Shown in pieces: positions 54,114 to 62,786 of a stretch of 64,000 nucleotides of DNA. The notes beneath the pieces are model-generated. The model was not told the origin of the DNA and did no database searches. It was given only the letters and a program-made list of their open reading frames with translations. Source of the DNA: Robertmurraya kyonggiensis (lineage in GTDB: Bacteria > Bacillota > Bacilli > Bacillales > Cytobacillaceae). Made by a program: the position numbers and the translations under genes. The stretch is taken from contig NZ_SWBM01000006.1 of assembly GCF_005116465.1 (NCBI RefSeq), positions 1 through 64,000 of the forward strand. Reading direction: 5' to 3'. Within the stretch, counting starts at the first letter, position 1; every line of letters begins with the position of its first letter.

Positions 54114-54142
54114 GCTTCGTTTTGAACGAAGCTTATTTTTTT
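54113..54142 (+). terminator. intrinsic terminator
   Basis: AGCTTCGTT pairs with AACGAAGCT across a TTG loop, followed by a T-run. Confidence 0.9.
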
Positions 54143-54196
54143 TAATTTTTACTAGACAATAAAACAAGTATTCCTTTATAATCAGAAATACAAATA

Positions 54197-54217
54197 ATAT
54201 ACATATATATGTATAGT
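54197..54217 (+). promoter_or_regulatory. CATATATATG palindrome, putative operator
   Basis: ATATACATATATATGTATAG is a nearly complete dyad and lies about 20 bases before the start of the 54234 gene. Confidence 0.45.
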
Positions 54218-54233
54218 TAAATGAGTTGATAAA

Positions 54234-54713
54234 ATGGCAAATGCAAAAGTAATCCAATTCCCTATAGATAGAGTAAATCAAAATAGAGGCGGAGTTTACG
54301 CGATATTCTCCAAAGAAGAAGCAGATAGCTTCATGAAGTATCATGAACTAGGAGTTGAATGGAGAAATAAGCATCGTAAAGATACATTTTATGAAGGATA
54401 TCCTTTTAATCCTCCTGGGGAACCTCTTATTGATGATTTAATTTGGTTTACAGATGAACAGAAAAATTTCGGTGTTTGGATCCTTAATAAATCTAATGGA
54501 GATGTTGTTGTAAATAATGAAATCGAATTTGGATGGAGCCCGTTTGTAAGAAAGAGTGTAGCTCCGCCAAATGAACCGGTTCACATTCAATCATCTGAGT
54601 TTAGAAAACACCTAGTCTGGTTTGTTGATGAAAATGGATATGGCCAATATGGTGTTATCCAAAAAGATGGTGAAATTTGGTTACCTCACCCAAAGAAGAA
54701 TAATCACATTTAA
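54234..54713 (+). CDS. hypothetical protein (159 aa)
   Basis: Soluble, Trp-rich, strand-rich protein with two similar-looking halves (LIWFTDEQKNFGVWILNKSNGD, and LVWFVDENGYGQYGVIQKDGE), suggesting an internal duplication. No family is recognised. The start has a short GAGTTGA site and follows the palindromic operator. Confidence 0.6.
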   Translation: MANAKVIQFPIDRVNQNRGGVYAIFSKEEADSFMKYHELGVEWRNKHRKDTFYEGYPFNPPGEPLIDDLIWFTDEQKNFGVWILNKSNGDVVVNNEIEFGWSPFVRKSVAPPNEPVHIQSSEFRKHLVWFVDENGYGQYGVIQKDGEIWLPHPKKNNHI

Positions 54714-54822
54714 TTATTTATTACTACTTACTAGCAACTCAGAATTTCAAAACCAGTACTTAGGCAGCTAGGGAGGTTATAGTTTGACGATATGCTGACT
54801 AAACTCTCCGAGTGATTGAAAG

Positions 54823-55812
54823 GTGGTGGCTTTGTTGATTACATGCACATTTTGCGGACATATGGATACTCCGGATAGTGAAGACTTTCAGATGGATTCT
54901 ATTGAACAAGGGTTTTGGTGTGAAATTTGTGATGGGTATACTTATCTAAATGAACAAACAACTAAGCACCGATTTAAACTTATTTTAGAGGATAAACATG
55001 CAGAAAAAATTCAAATTTCACCTTTAGGAAAGAGATTGTCAAAACGTATGTCACCGTACAGATATCCAGGAGGAAAGAGTAGAATAGTTGAATATTTGTA
55101 CTCTCACCTTCAGGAAAAAAAGTCCAAAAAAATTGTATCACCGTACACGGGTGGGGGAAGTTTTGAGTTAGCAATGCTTAATGCTGGAGTTGTTGATCAA
55201 CTACATTTAAACGACCTAGATACAGGAGTGTTTTCTTTTTGGTGGTTAATGAAGCATTATCCATACGAAATTATTGACCGCCTTAAAACCGAACAACCTA
55301 CTCATAAGGCTTACTTTAAAGCACAAGATGTTATTAACTCTGACTATGAAGGAGTAGATATGGTTGAAGCTGCTTGGTCTTCGCTGTTGGTTAATCGATT
55401 AGCGTATAGTGGTGTACCGAAGGCTAATCCTCTTGGCGGAAAAAAAGGAACTGTTAAGGATCTGCTCTCAAGATGGAATCCAGAAGAACTAATTAGAAGA
55501 ATAGAAAAAATCCATTCGTTGAGTGACCATATTGTGGTGACTCAAGAAAATGCTATAAATTTAATAGAAGAAGCGTATTGGTCAGATGATTCGACGATAT
55601 TTCTTGACCCCCCATATGTAAAAAAAGGAAAAGATATATACCATTGTTATTATACAGAAAAGGACCACAGAGAGCTGGCCGTTTTATTAGATAGTTTACA
55701 CGTTGGTTGTCCTGGTGCGGATATTATCGTTACCTATGATTACTCAACGTGGTTAGATAATCTTTACGAATATCCCGAAAAGACTGTAATCGGAAGGAAA
55801 TACTCTATATAA
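54823..55812 (+). CDS. Dam-type adenine DNA methylase with N-terminal zinc ribbon
   Basis: The N-terminal 40 residues hold CTFCG and CEICD, a zinc ribbon. The rest is a D12-class methylase: FxGxG-type motif I (SPYTGGGSFELAM), RYPGGKSRI near its start and motif IV DPPYVKK (near residue 262). It ends YSI as most Dam-like enzymes do. It methylates N6 of adenine in an unknown site. No restriction gene is next to it. The start could be GTG 54823 or TTG 54835. Confidence 0.85.
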   Translation: MVALLITCTFCGHMDTPDSEDFQMDSIEQGFWCEICDGYTYLNEQTTKHRFKLILEDKHAEKIQISPLGKRLSKRMSPYRYPGGKSRIVEYLYSHLQEKKSKKIVSPYTGGGSFELAMLNAGVVDQLHLNDLDTGVFSFWWLMKHYPYEIIDRLKTEQPTHKAYFKAQDVINSDYEGVDMVEAAWSSLLVNRLAYSGVPKANPLGGKKGTVKDLLSRWNPEELIRRIEKIHSLSDHIVVTQENAINLIEEAYWSDDSTIFLDPPYVKKGKDIYHCYYTEKDHRELAVLLDSLHVGCPGADIIVTYDYSTWLDNLYEYPEKTVIGRKYSI

Positions 55813-56007
55813 TAGCTTTCAATTTATTAAAGACTTATGAGTGTGAATCATGATAAATTATTGTAGAAAATATTTCAATGAAAAATAGAATTAAGTTACG
55901 ATAGGCTGTATCGGTTATTAGAAAGAAATGTAGTAAGGTTACTCTATCTGGAATAACTCTACTTCTTTATATATATATTAAAATCACATACACTTGGAGG
56001 AATGAAC
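55813..56007 (+). promoter_or_regulatory. upstream region with translation leader
   Basis: About 195 AT-rich bases hold no gene. The end carries CACATACACTTGGAGGAAT, the common backbone leader. Confidence 0.4.
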
Positions 56008-56370
56008 ATGTTAAACAACCAAATTTTAAATCAAAAGGTAACTGAAGTATTTGGAGTAACTAAAGTTGCACAAGAAATTATTCAACAGACGGACAATGCA
56101 GCACTGATCCTTATTGAAACAAATAAAGATTATGCGTTAGTTACGGTAAAGGATTTTACTGAACAACCAATTGGTGGCCACGATTTATTTGTAGAAGTCC
56201 GAATTCAGAAGTCGGGTAATACTTTGAAGGAAATGGGAGAATTAATCAAGTTTCTTCAAAGAGATACAAATGAATTAGTGAATCAAATTCAAAACAAAAT
56301 ATATGAGTATACAGAAGCATTAAATGAAACAGCTAAAAACATCGGTATAAATTCAATTGTAAAGCTATAA
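56008..56370 (+). CDS. hypothetical small protein (120 aa)
   Basis: ATG 56008 is 7 bases after GGAGG; ATG 56002 is too close. The protein is helical and acidic, with two long amphipathic helices near the C-terminus (LKEMGELIKFLQRDTNELVNQI). No family is recognised. A terminator follows its stop. Confidence 0.6.
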   Translation: MLNNQILNQKVTEVFGVTKVAQEIIQQTDNAALILIETNKDYALVTVKDFTEQPIGGHDLFVEVRIQKSGNTLKEMGELIKFLQRDTNELVNQIQNKIYEYTEALNETAKNIGINSIVKL

Positions 56371-56379
56371 TACAACCTT

Positions 56380-56407
56380 CCAACCCTCGTATGAGGGTTC
56401 TTTTTTA
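56380..56407 (+). terminator. intrinsic terminator
   Basis: AACCCTC pairs with GAGGGTT, followed by a CTTTTTT run. Confidence 0.85.
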
Positions 56408-56423
56408 TTAGTTGCTATGTTAT

Positions 56424-56507
56424 AATTTATTATAATTAATAACAAATATTTGAAATGTGGCGGAGGACGCACATTCCCTTAATTTCTAGGGAACGTGCGT
56501 CTTTTTT
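56424..56507 (+). promoter_or_regulatory. promoter and attenuator-like hairpin
   Basis: TATAATTTATTATAAT supplies a -10 box. The transcript then holds GACGCAC-A-TTCCCT paired with AGGGAA-C-GTGCGTC and six Ts. This strong terminator lies only about 20 bases before the next start codon, so the following gene may be controlled by read-through. Confidence 0.6.
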
Positions 56508-56528
56508 CATGTGGAAAGGGGAATTGGT

Positions 56529-57431
56529 ATGTTATCAGCGAAGTTGCATAACGGAGGAATTATTTCATCTTCAGAATACAATGAATCTACACATGGGACC
56601 AGGATATACTGTCTCGATAAAAATTGTAATGCTCCATTGATTTATATCGATGCAGCTGAAGAAGGGAGAGTGGCACATTTTAAGACCTCCGGAAAAGGAG
56701 ATTCAAAACACGTGGCTAATTGTGGCTTCTATCAACGGCTGGACCTTGTTGAATCAATTTCAAAGGTAAAGGAGTATCAAGCAGAAGTCTTGAATAAAGG
56801 GGTAAAAGAAATTGTCATTCGACTAAGTATGAGTGGGTTAGACCCAGATAAGGAGAAAAATACAACCGAAAGAGAGCAAAGCGAAAAGACGAAAAAAGAA
56901 GTGAAGTTGAAAAATGAAAATCTGACACCTCAATCTATTAGCTCCGTCAAAGGAGTTGTAAAGCTTCTTACGGAATATGAACCTGATATATTATCGTCAA
57001 TTCTAGTAAATGTCGGCGGAGGTAGAAAGGTACCTATATCTGAATTAGTAGTTAACCAGGAGCAAGCCCATGAACTTTTATGGAATGACAATGTCCTTCA
57101 GAACGTCGGATACTTTGTTTATGGAAAGGTGACAAAACTAATCAAGTTAGAAAAGGTTATGTATATTACCCTAGAAGAAAACTCAGTACCTTTCACCATT
57201 GTTATCTTCCAAAAGCACTGGAAAGAGTTCACTTATACGGAAAAGCAGCTAGTAGGGAAGAATGTTCTCGTATTCGGGAATTTGAGGAAAAATGAATATA
57301 AGGACCAGCAGAAAACGGAAATGATCATTAAAAGCGATAGGTATTTGCAAACGTTTCAAAGGAAACCTAAGAATATTCAAGAGGATTCTGAACCTAATTC
57401 CCATATGTCCAGTAATAATAAAAGAGTTTAA
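56529..57431 (+). CDS. putative zinc and OB-fold nucleic-acid-binding protein
   Basis: ATG 56529 follows AAAGGGG. The N-terminal part has cysteine and histidine ligands (CLDKNC, HFKTSG, HVANC) like the zinc domain of CoiA-type competence proteins. The C-terminal half (GKVTKLIKLEKVMYITLEE onward) resembles an OB-fold nucleic-acid-binding domain. It could bind or process incoming or plasmid DNA. It is preceded by an attenuator-like hairpin. No enzyme motif is visible. Confidence 0.6.
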   Translation: MLSAKLHNGGIISSSEYNESTHGTRIYCLDKNCNAPLIYIDAAEEGRVAHFKTSGKGDSKHVANCGFYQRLDLVESISKVKEYQAEVLNKGVKEIVIRLSMSGLDPDKEKNTTEREQSEKTKKEVKLKNENLTPQSISSVKGVVKLLTEYEPDILSSILVNVGGGRKVPISELVVNQEQAHELLWNDNVLQNVGYFVYGKVTKLIKLEKVMYITLEENSVPFTIVIFQKHWKEFTYTEKQLVGKNVLVFGNLRKNEYKDQQKTEMIIKSDRYLQTFQRKPKNIQEDSEPNSHMSSNNKRV

Positions 57432-57546
57432 AAATAATAGCAAAAAACCTTAATAAATAAGGTAGGAATTGTACTATATCGAAAATAAAGTCGTTTAATT
57501 TAATGACTTTAAGACAAATGATATTCACTAAGGAGGAACTCTCACG

Positions 57547-57828
57547 ATGTTAAGTGTTTTTAAAGGTAATGAATACATAAAATTTCTTGTTTATTTAAAA
57601 GGTGGAGAGTGCGTTATGTTCTATAAGTTATTACCTAATGACGAAGACCCGACTGACTATATGAATAAAGTAACAAACTTACTATTAAAGGCGAAGAAGG
57701 AAAAACAAATTTTTGAAATAGAAACTGAAAATTTTAAAGATAGTAAAGGAAAAGTTTTTGAGTATCAAAGTAAAGTAGTAATAGATGGAAATGAAATATC
57801 TGCTATAAAAAGTGGAATGGTTAATTAG
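57547..57828 (+). CDS. hypothetical small protein (93 aa)
   Basis: AAGGAGGA lies 9 bases before the ATG. The protein is strand-rich at the N-terminus and basic, with no motif. A hairpin (AGTCGC and GCGACT) follows. It is separate from its neighbours and not recognised. Confidence 0.6.
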   Translation: MLSVFKGNEYIKFLVYLKGGECVMFYKLLPNDEDPTDYMNKVTNLLLKAKKEKQIFEIETENFKDSKGKVFEYQSKVVIDGNEISAIKSGMVN

Positions 57829-57830
57829 TT

Positions 57831-57862
57831 AAGTCGCATTTCAATAATTAAGCGACTTTATT
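57831..57862 (+). terminator. intrinsic terminator
   Basis: AAGTCGC pairs with GCGACTT and is followed by a T-rich tail. Confidence 0.6.
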
Positions 57863-57894
57863 GATTATTAAATGAATTTATTATTTATGAACAC

Positions 57895-57946
57895 CATAAA
57901 TAAAAGGAGTGGCCAATTATATGACCTGCTCCTTTTATTTTTTTGT
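57895..57946. terminator. bidirectional intrinsic terminator
   Basis: AAATAAAAGGAG pairs with CTCCTTTTATTT (a short GG/CC extension inside) and T-runs or A-runs flank it on both strands. It separates the converging genes 57547 and 57949. Confidence 0.85.
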
Positions 57947-57948
57947 AG

Positions 57949-59064
57949 CTAGTTTGTTAATGAATTGATGAATGATTTTTCTCCTAATTTTACTGCAGCA
58001 TGCTGTTCTATACTACGCTTCCTTCTTAAATATCTGTCCGTTGTATGCATGGATGCATGACCTAGCAAATCTTGAATGGATTTTATATCGATTCCTTTAT
58101 CCATAAAAAAGGCAGCTGTATAGTGCCTACAAGTGTGAGGTGTAATTCTATATTTGATATGCTTTCCTTCAGTAGCTGAAAGCTCCTCTTTAACAAAACG
58201 ATCCTTTATGAAATCAAAGGGGGCATTGCTAACCAATCTTGTGAATTCATTACTAAGATAGGTGCTATGGTAATGAGTTCCATCCGGTTTAGGGAAGAAT
58301 GCTGTATCATCAAGAGCTCCTACAGTAACGTTTAAATTCTTTCTTCTACGGTTTTCTTTGATTACTTCTAATACATCATCAAATATAATAATGTCTCTTT
58401 CTTTATCCCCTTTACCTAGTACCGTCAGGACGTGTAGTCCCACTCTTTCTTCATAACGAAGATTTCTCCATTTAGCAGTAGAAAACTCCATTATACGCAT
58501 ACCTGTTGTCACCAATGAAAAAACCATAGAATAAGCAAACCAATCTGCTATTTTAAAATAGTCCAGGAGTTGTCGTACTTCATGATCAAATAAATCTCGA
58601 TTAACCAACTCCTCGTATTTTGTTTTAGGTCTCTTTAGCTGCAAGGTTATATCCCTCTCTAGTATTTCCTTACTTGCTAAGTACCTGAAGAAATGTTTCA
58701 CCACTGATGTTTTTCGTAAAAGTGTGGTCTTTTTATATTTTCCTTCCAGGTATCGTTGATAACCAAGAAGGTCTTCAGGTTTCAGTTCTCTTAGAGAAGG
58801 TAAATTGTTAGCGGGATTGTATAGATAAGATAGAAATTGATTTAAGTCACGTAAATATTCTTTTTTAGTTGCATCCTTCCGTTTTTCCCCGATAGTAGGT
58901 TGATCGTGAATAAAAATGTAAAGAAGAACATCATCTGGTATTTCTGTCCAATTGAAATTTGAAAATCCGCGTTTTTCAATTTCATGGAACAGCTTTTCAT
59001 TTTTCCAATATTCACCATTTGAAAGTGCGAGCTCAAAGTTGCCGAAAAATCCAATTTCTGTCAT
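57949..59064 (-). CDS. tyrosine recombinase (integrase family)
   Basis: An N-terminal SAM-like DNA-binding domain (residues 60-150) precedes the catalytic domain with the complete set R-K-H-x-x-R-H-Y: TTGMRIMEF, LGKGDKERD, HTCRHYTA, LLGHAS and DRYLRR. It cuts and rejoins DNA through the Tyr. Plasmids often use such an enzyme to resolve multimers; it could also be a transposon remnant. The start has a GAGGTGG site. No attachment site is identified. Confidence 0.92.
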   Translation of the reverse strand: MTEIGFFGNFELALSNGEYWKNEKLFHEIEKRGFSNFNWTEIPDDVLLYIFIHDQPTIGEKRKDATKKEYLRDLNQFLSYLYNPANNLPSLRELKPEDLLGYQRYLEGKYKKTTLLRKTSVVKHFFRYLASKEILERDITLQLKRPKTKYEELVNRDLFDHEVRQLLDYFKIADWFAYSMVFSLVTTGMRIMEFSTAKWRNLRYEERVGLHVLTVLGKGDKERDIIIFDDVLEVIKENRRRKNLNVTVGALDDTAFFPKPDGTHYHSTYLSNEFTRLVSNAPFDFIKDRFVKEELSATEGKHIKYRITPHTCRHYTAAFFMDKGIDIKSIQDLLGHASMHTTDRYLRRKRSIEQHAAVKLGEKSFINSLTN

Positions 59065-59562
59065 TTTTCCACCTCTTTAGAAAATCAGATAAATTATGTA
59101 ATTAATTTACAGTTTTTTTGAATGATAGATTAGCCAATTAAGAATCTCTTATATTTAATTAAACCACTATCAGAAAAGATAAAACATAGAAAAATGTTAT
59201 ATTTTTAAAGGTTATATACCATGTTGTAATTTTTTATATATTTTAATTAAATTATGGGTTGTATTTCCAGCGAAGAGGTGGTAATATTTAGTCAAGATAT
59301 TACGATATACATATATATGTATATAATGTATATAATCCGCGAAATTTGAAATAAATGGTTATAAGGTGGTGGCAGTATAAGAAAATTTCAATCGGTTCCA
59401 GAAATCACAGAAGCTGAATTTCATACGGAGTAAATATTCCATATTTTTCAAATCGTCCTTGTAAAAAATAAGAACCTCTTTATCTCTACTAAAAAGATAA
59501 AATACTTAAATTTGTCGAAAGCAGTAGATACAGCATAAATAAATATGAGAGGAGTATATAAA
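59065..59562 (+). promoter_or_regulatory. intergenic region with large CATATATATG palindrome
   Basis: ATACATATATATGTATAT at about 59305 is the most symmetric of four related palindromes. After a GGTGGTGG site, codons from about 59375 read RKFQSVPEITEAEFHTE before a stop, which looks like the stub of a lost gene. The start of the RelE-like gene follows. Nothing else is seen. Confidence 0.4.
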
Positions 59563-59856
59563 ATGTATCTTGTAAAATTTTCGTCTAGAAGAGTAGAAAA
59601 GGAATTATCAAAGTTTAATAAAAAGGAGAAGGCAATGATCGAAGAGGCGATTAGGGTACTTTCTGAAGACCCGCGTCCTACTTCCCTTCAGTACGGCGGC
59701 TTAAACCGAAATAAAGAAGTGAAGCGTGTGAAATGTAAAAGAGCAAGAGTATTCTATAAAATCGATGATAACGATAAGGTGATTTACATTGGTAAAGTAG
59801 AAAATCGTGATTCAAAGTCCTACTCTTGTAATCCTGAAGAATGGTTTGCAGCTTAA
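59563..59856 (+). CDS. RelE/ParE-family toxin-like protein
   Basis: ATG 59563 follows GAGAGGAG. The sequence KELSKFNKKEKAMIEEAIRVL, KRVKCKRARVFYKIDDND and VIYIGKVENRDSKSY matches the RelE/ParE plasmid-addiction fold, with Arg/Lys-rich active strand and a C-terminal aromatic. No antitoxin lies directly upstream, where a typical antitoxin would be; only a short broken reading frame is there. The small gene at 59985 could be a partner, which is inference. Confidence 0.75.
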   Translation: MYLVKFSSRRVEKELSKFNKKEKAMIEEAIRVLSEDPRPTSLQYGGLNRNKEVKRVKCKRARVFYKIDDNDKVIYIGKVENRDSKSYSCNPEEWFAA

Positions 59857-59984
59857 TGGAAGGAAGTCTCATGGAATAATTGATTGAGGTCTTTGAAGCA
59901 AGGTACAGATTTAAAAAATGCAAAGGTTAAAACCCTTATTTCTAGCTGTTGATTTTGTACTAGATTAGCAAAGGAAGTGAAAAC

Positions 59985-60152
59985 ATGACAGATGAAAGTA
60001 CGCTCTATAAACAAGCGATTAAACGTATTGATGAACTCGTAGAAGAAGTAATACAGACTTGTGATGAAGTTGCAGATGAAAACCATTACGAAAGGGACTG
60101 GGTTTTAGAACGGTTCAGAGCGCGATTCAACAAAGCGAAACGAACAAAATGA
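59985..60152 (+). CDS. small helical protein (55 aa)
   Basis: An AAAGGAAG site stands before the ATG. The 55-residue protein is all-helical and amphipathic (YKQAIKRIDELVEEVIQTC). It lies 128 bases downstream of the RelE-like gene and may be its antitoxin or an unrelated small protein. Confidence 0.5.
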   Translation: MTDESTLYKQAIKRIDELVEEVIQTCDEVADENHYERDWVLERFRARFNKAKRTK

Positions 60153-60206
60153 TAGATATGTTTCGATAAAGAACGATGAAGTTCAGTAAGAAAAGGCGGT
60201 GAAAAA

Positions 60207-60470
60207 ATGTACGTTAAAATGATTACAAACAGAATGGCTTTTATAACAGAAGTTGAGAAAGAAGAAAAAAATAATAAGGTAATGCAGCTTTTTGTTTCTA
60301 ATTATCCTGATTTTACTGGAGAAGTCACAATTATGAAAAAGGATAAAGAGACTTCCACTGAAAAATATGAACGGCATTATAACTATGAAGTTGAATCAGG
60401 AAAATATAGAAAATATAGGTTTTCTTCTCCTTTTTCATGGAAAAATTCTAAGGGAAAACTAGTAAACTAA
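60207..60470 (+). CDS. hypothetical basic protein (87 aa)
   Basis: AAGGCGG lies 8 bases before the ATG. The protein is basic and strand-rich with many Tyr and Lys residues near the C-terminus. No family is recognised; the small size and basic charge would fit a DNA-binding or phage/plasmid protein. Confidence 0.55.
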   Translation: MYVKMITNRMAFITEVEKEEKNNKVMQLFVSNYPDFTGEVTIMKKDKETSTEKYERHYNYEVESGKYRKYRFSSPFSWKNSKGKLVN

Positions 60471-60653
60471 TGGCACATTCCGAAGCTAATATGAAACTTA
60501 ATGAATGTTGAGTTGCATTTCGAAACTTAAACAACTTTATTATTCTTCTACACTAAGAAATCCCTTTTAACAATTCTTAAAGTAGGTAGGTCGTTCCTTA
60601 CATTAAGGACTACAATAAGTATTTCAATCTGAACTAAGAAAGGAGGTTTCAAC

Positions 60654-60800
60654 ATGAAGATAGCTGTTTGAGTACACCATGAAGGGTCACCAATATATAG
60701 AGTTATTCTCAAAATACATTTTGCCTCTTGTAAATCTAAAATCATTCGAGGAAGTGATTGTAGATTTAAAAACACAGGATATGCACTAGATAATAAGTAA
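60654..60800 (+). pseudogene. small ORF with an in-frame TGA
   Basis: After AAAGGAGG the frame reads MKIAV, a TGA at codon 6, then VHHEGSPIYRVILK and on to a TAA at 60798. The downstream residues are plausible (SKIIRGSDCRFKNTGYAL). TGG (Trp) changed to TGA is the simplest cause. The gene ends just before the leader of 60825. Confidence 0.45.
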
Positions 60801-60824
60801 CAACACACACTAGGAGGAATGAAT

Positions 60825-61424
60825 ATGAATATGAAGTTGATGAAAAAAACGGTACGATTAGAGTTAATGCCAATTCAAGTTACCGTCTTTACACCAATAG
60901 GAGCTAGTGATCAAGAAACATTGAAACTAGCTGAACCGCAAGTTATTGCTCAGATGCAAGAAAAATTCCCTAGATATCGCTACTCGATTACAGATGGTTT
61001 GACATTAAGTCAAGAGGATTGCGAGCCTGGAAGAATGATTCGTTATAATGGAGAATTAGGTTATATTTTTGAAGTTAAGTTATCAAGAAAGCATCCGGTA
61101 TCTATAGCGTTAAGTGATGGAAGAAAATTAAATATTGTTCCCATTGGATTAGAAGCCGTAGTTGATGAATCGCTAATAGGTACTGTTTGGAATGAACGTC
61201 CCGCTGTTATGAAGGAAATGAAGGAGTGGAGCGTGGGTGACAATGCATATCTTCCTGTTGGTGATAAAGTGAAGAAAGTTATTATCGGGAAATCAACTTC
61301 CGCATCGAAGCACGTATTTGAGCTTTCCGTTACTAAACAAGTTAAATACTACAATTTGAAAGCTAATCGATTCCATCTTCTTTGCGATACGGAAGAAGAA
61401 GCAAGAGCGTTACTTTCAAAATAG
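60825..61424 (+). CDS. hypothetical protein (199 aa)
   Basis: ATG 60825 is 7 bases after AGGAGG; ATG 60819 is too close. The leader AACACACACTAGGAGGAAT is of the common plasmid type. The protein has an N-terminal alpha/beta part and a strand-rich C-terminal part, with no known motif. A terminator follows. Confidence 0.65.
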   Translation: MNMKLMKKTVRLELMPIQVTVFTPIGASDQETLKLAEPQVIAQMQEKFPRYRYSITDGLTLSQEDCEPGRMIRYNGELGYIFEVKLSRKHPVSIALSDGRKLNIVPIGLEAVVDESLIGTVWNERPAVMKEMKEWSVGDNAYLPVGDKVKKVIIGKSTSASKHVFELSVTKQVKYYNLKANRFHLLCDTEEEARALLSK

Positions 61425-61431
61425 ATTTAAG

Positions 61432-61466
61432 GATCTTAGGGAGATTTTCTCCCTAGTTTCTTCTAT
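61432..61466 (+). terminator. intrinsic terminator
   Basis: CTTAGGGAGA pairs with TCTCCCTAG across a short T loop and a T-rich tail follows. It lies about 35 bases before the next gene. Confidence 0.8.
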
Positions 61467-61496
61467 TATATATGTGGAACTAAAAGGAGATATAAT

Positions 61497-61796
61497 ATGA
61501 CAAATACACCTATTTTATTTATTACATTAGAGGCAGTTATCTTCTTTGAAAAGCCGTACTTCGACGGTAATGAGTGGCACAATCTTTCCTTAGGGAAGGA
61601 CGAAAAGCGGGTTTTTCTATCGGAAACTAGAACAGCATTGTTAGGTTTCCCTGTTGAGCAAAATGAAGAACCAGCAGGATATGTATTTAGCGTATATGGG
61701 CTCGGGGATGAATGTTATATTCCTGTGTATGATAGAACTGATCTAGTCGATTTAGATTATTTATACCCTAAAGAGGTAGTAACGAATTTATATTAA
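61497..61796 (+). CDS. hypothetical acidic protein (99 aa)
   Basis: An AAAGGAGA site precedes the ATG. The protein is acidic, strand-rich and rich in aromatic residues, with no recognisable motif. It is followed by the HTH protein at 61825 with 28 bases between, so the two may be cotranscribed. Confidence 0.6.
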   Translation: MTNTPILFITLEAVIFFEKPYFDGNEWHNLSLGKDEKRVFLSETRTALLGFPVEQNEEPAGYVFSVYGLGDECYIPVYDRTDLVDLDYLYPKEVVTNLY

Positions 61797-61824
61797 ATTG
61801 CACGGATAAAGAGAGGGAAAAGCC

Positions 61825-62784
61825 ATGTATCTTACACTTTCACAAGCATCAAAAGAACTTGATCGTACGGAACGCCAAGTGCGCTATCTTATTAAAATTG
61901 GAGTTCTATCGCCAGCGAATCAAGATACGTTTAGAAGGGATGGTGGATACCGCTTTTCTGAAGATGAAGTAAAAAGGGCAAAAGAAAAACTGAAATTAGA
62001 AGGAATTTCTTTACGTAAAGCAGCTCAAATTGTCGGTGTTACACCTCAATATCTTAATAGTTTAGCTCTTGCAGAGAAAATTGATAGTAAACTTGTTCAA
62101 ATTGGAAATAAAACTGAAAGACGATTCAATGAAAAAGATTGTATCGACTTCAAAGAGCATCTTCACACTAGAACACATAAGAGCATTGCTAAATATGGAG
62201 AAAAGCTTCATTTATATAAGAATCGTATGCGACTGTTTGACCTTATTCCTTATCATGATGAAACGGTAAGAATAGTAAATACATCTACTATTACTCTTTT
62301 GAAAGCTGATGGAGGATTGATCCATCCGGATGAACAAGAAATACTGTTAACATCGGACGAGTGGCCACATAAACCATACAATCCAAAAAAGGGATTTATC
62401 GTATTCCGTTTACCGATTCCAAGAAAAAGCGAGCATATAACTTATGACCTTTTATATGAATTAATCAGTGAATTAGGCCCGAAAAATATTCAAGTTTTTG
62501 AACGAGCTGAAGGGGACTACCTGGTGCGCTGCCGTCAAGCAAGGGTGAAATTAAATAAAGAGTATTTTGACCTCTTGCAACGTTATGTAATTGAGGGTGA
62601 AATACATTACTTAAATGGTGAAGTGAAATTAGAATCAGGAATAGTTAGTCAGTATATTCATCTACCGAATGAACTGCACGCAGAAGTGGAGAAGTTGGCT
62701 AATCTCCGTTCTATGACAACGCAAGAACAATTAATTGAAGCTGTTGTACGTGGAGTGAAATCAATTCAGAAAGAGGGTTTTTAA
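61825..62784 (+). CDS. multi-domain DNA-binding protein (MerR-like HTH, second HTH, RHH-like tail)
   Basis: The N-terminal LSQASKELDRTERQVRYLIK is a MerR/excisionase-like HTH. ISLRKAAQIVGVTPQYLNSL is a second HTH, and QYIHLPNELHAEVEKLANLR at the C-terminus resembles a ribbon-helix-helix or helical dimer domain. Between lies about 150 unrecognised residues. The combination would fit a plasmid replication, partition or master regulator, but no iterons are seen nearby. It overlaps nothing and precedes 62787 by 2 bases. Confidence 0.7.
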   Translation: MYLTLSQASKELDRTERQVRYLIKIGVLSPANQDTFRRDGGYRFSEDEVKRAKEKLKLEGISLRKAAQIVGVTPQYLNSLALAEKIDSKLVQIGNKTERRFNEKDCIDFKEHLHTRTHKSIAKYGEKLHLYKNRMRLFDLIPYHDETVRIVNTSTITLLKADGGLIHPDEQEILLTSDEWPHKPYNPKKGFIVFRLPIPRKSEHITYDLLYELISELGPKNIQVFERAEGDYLVRCRQARVKLNKEYFDLLQRYVIEGEIHYLNGEVKLESGIVSQYIHLPNELHAEVEKLANLRSMTTQEQLIEAVVRGVKSIQKEGF

Positions 62785-62786
62785 CC

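Noticed and set aside
60654-60671. Selenocysteine at the TGA codon
   Set aside because: No SECIS-like hairpin immediately downstream and no selenium machinery in the window; a Trp-to-stop change is simpler.
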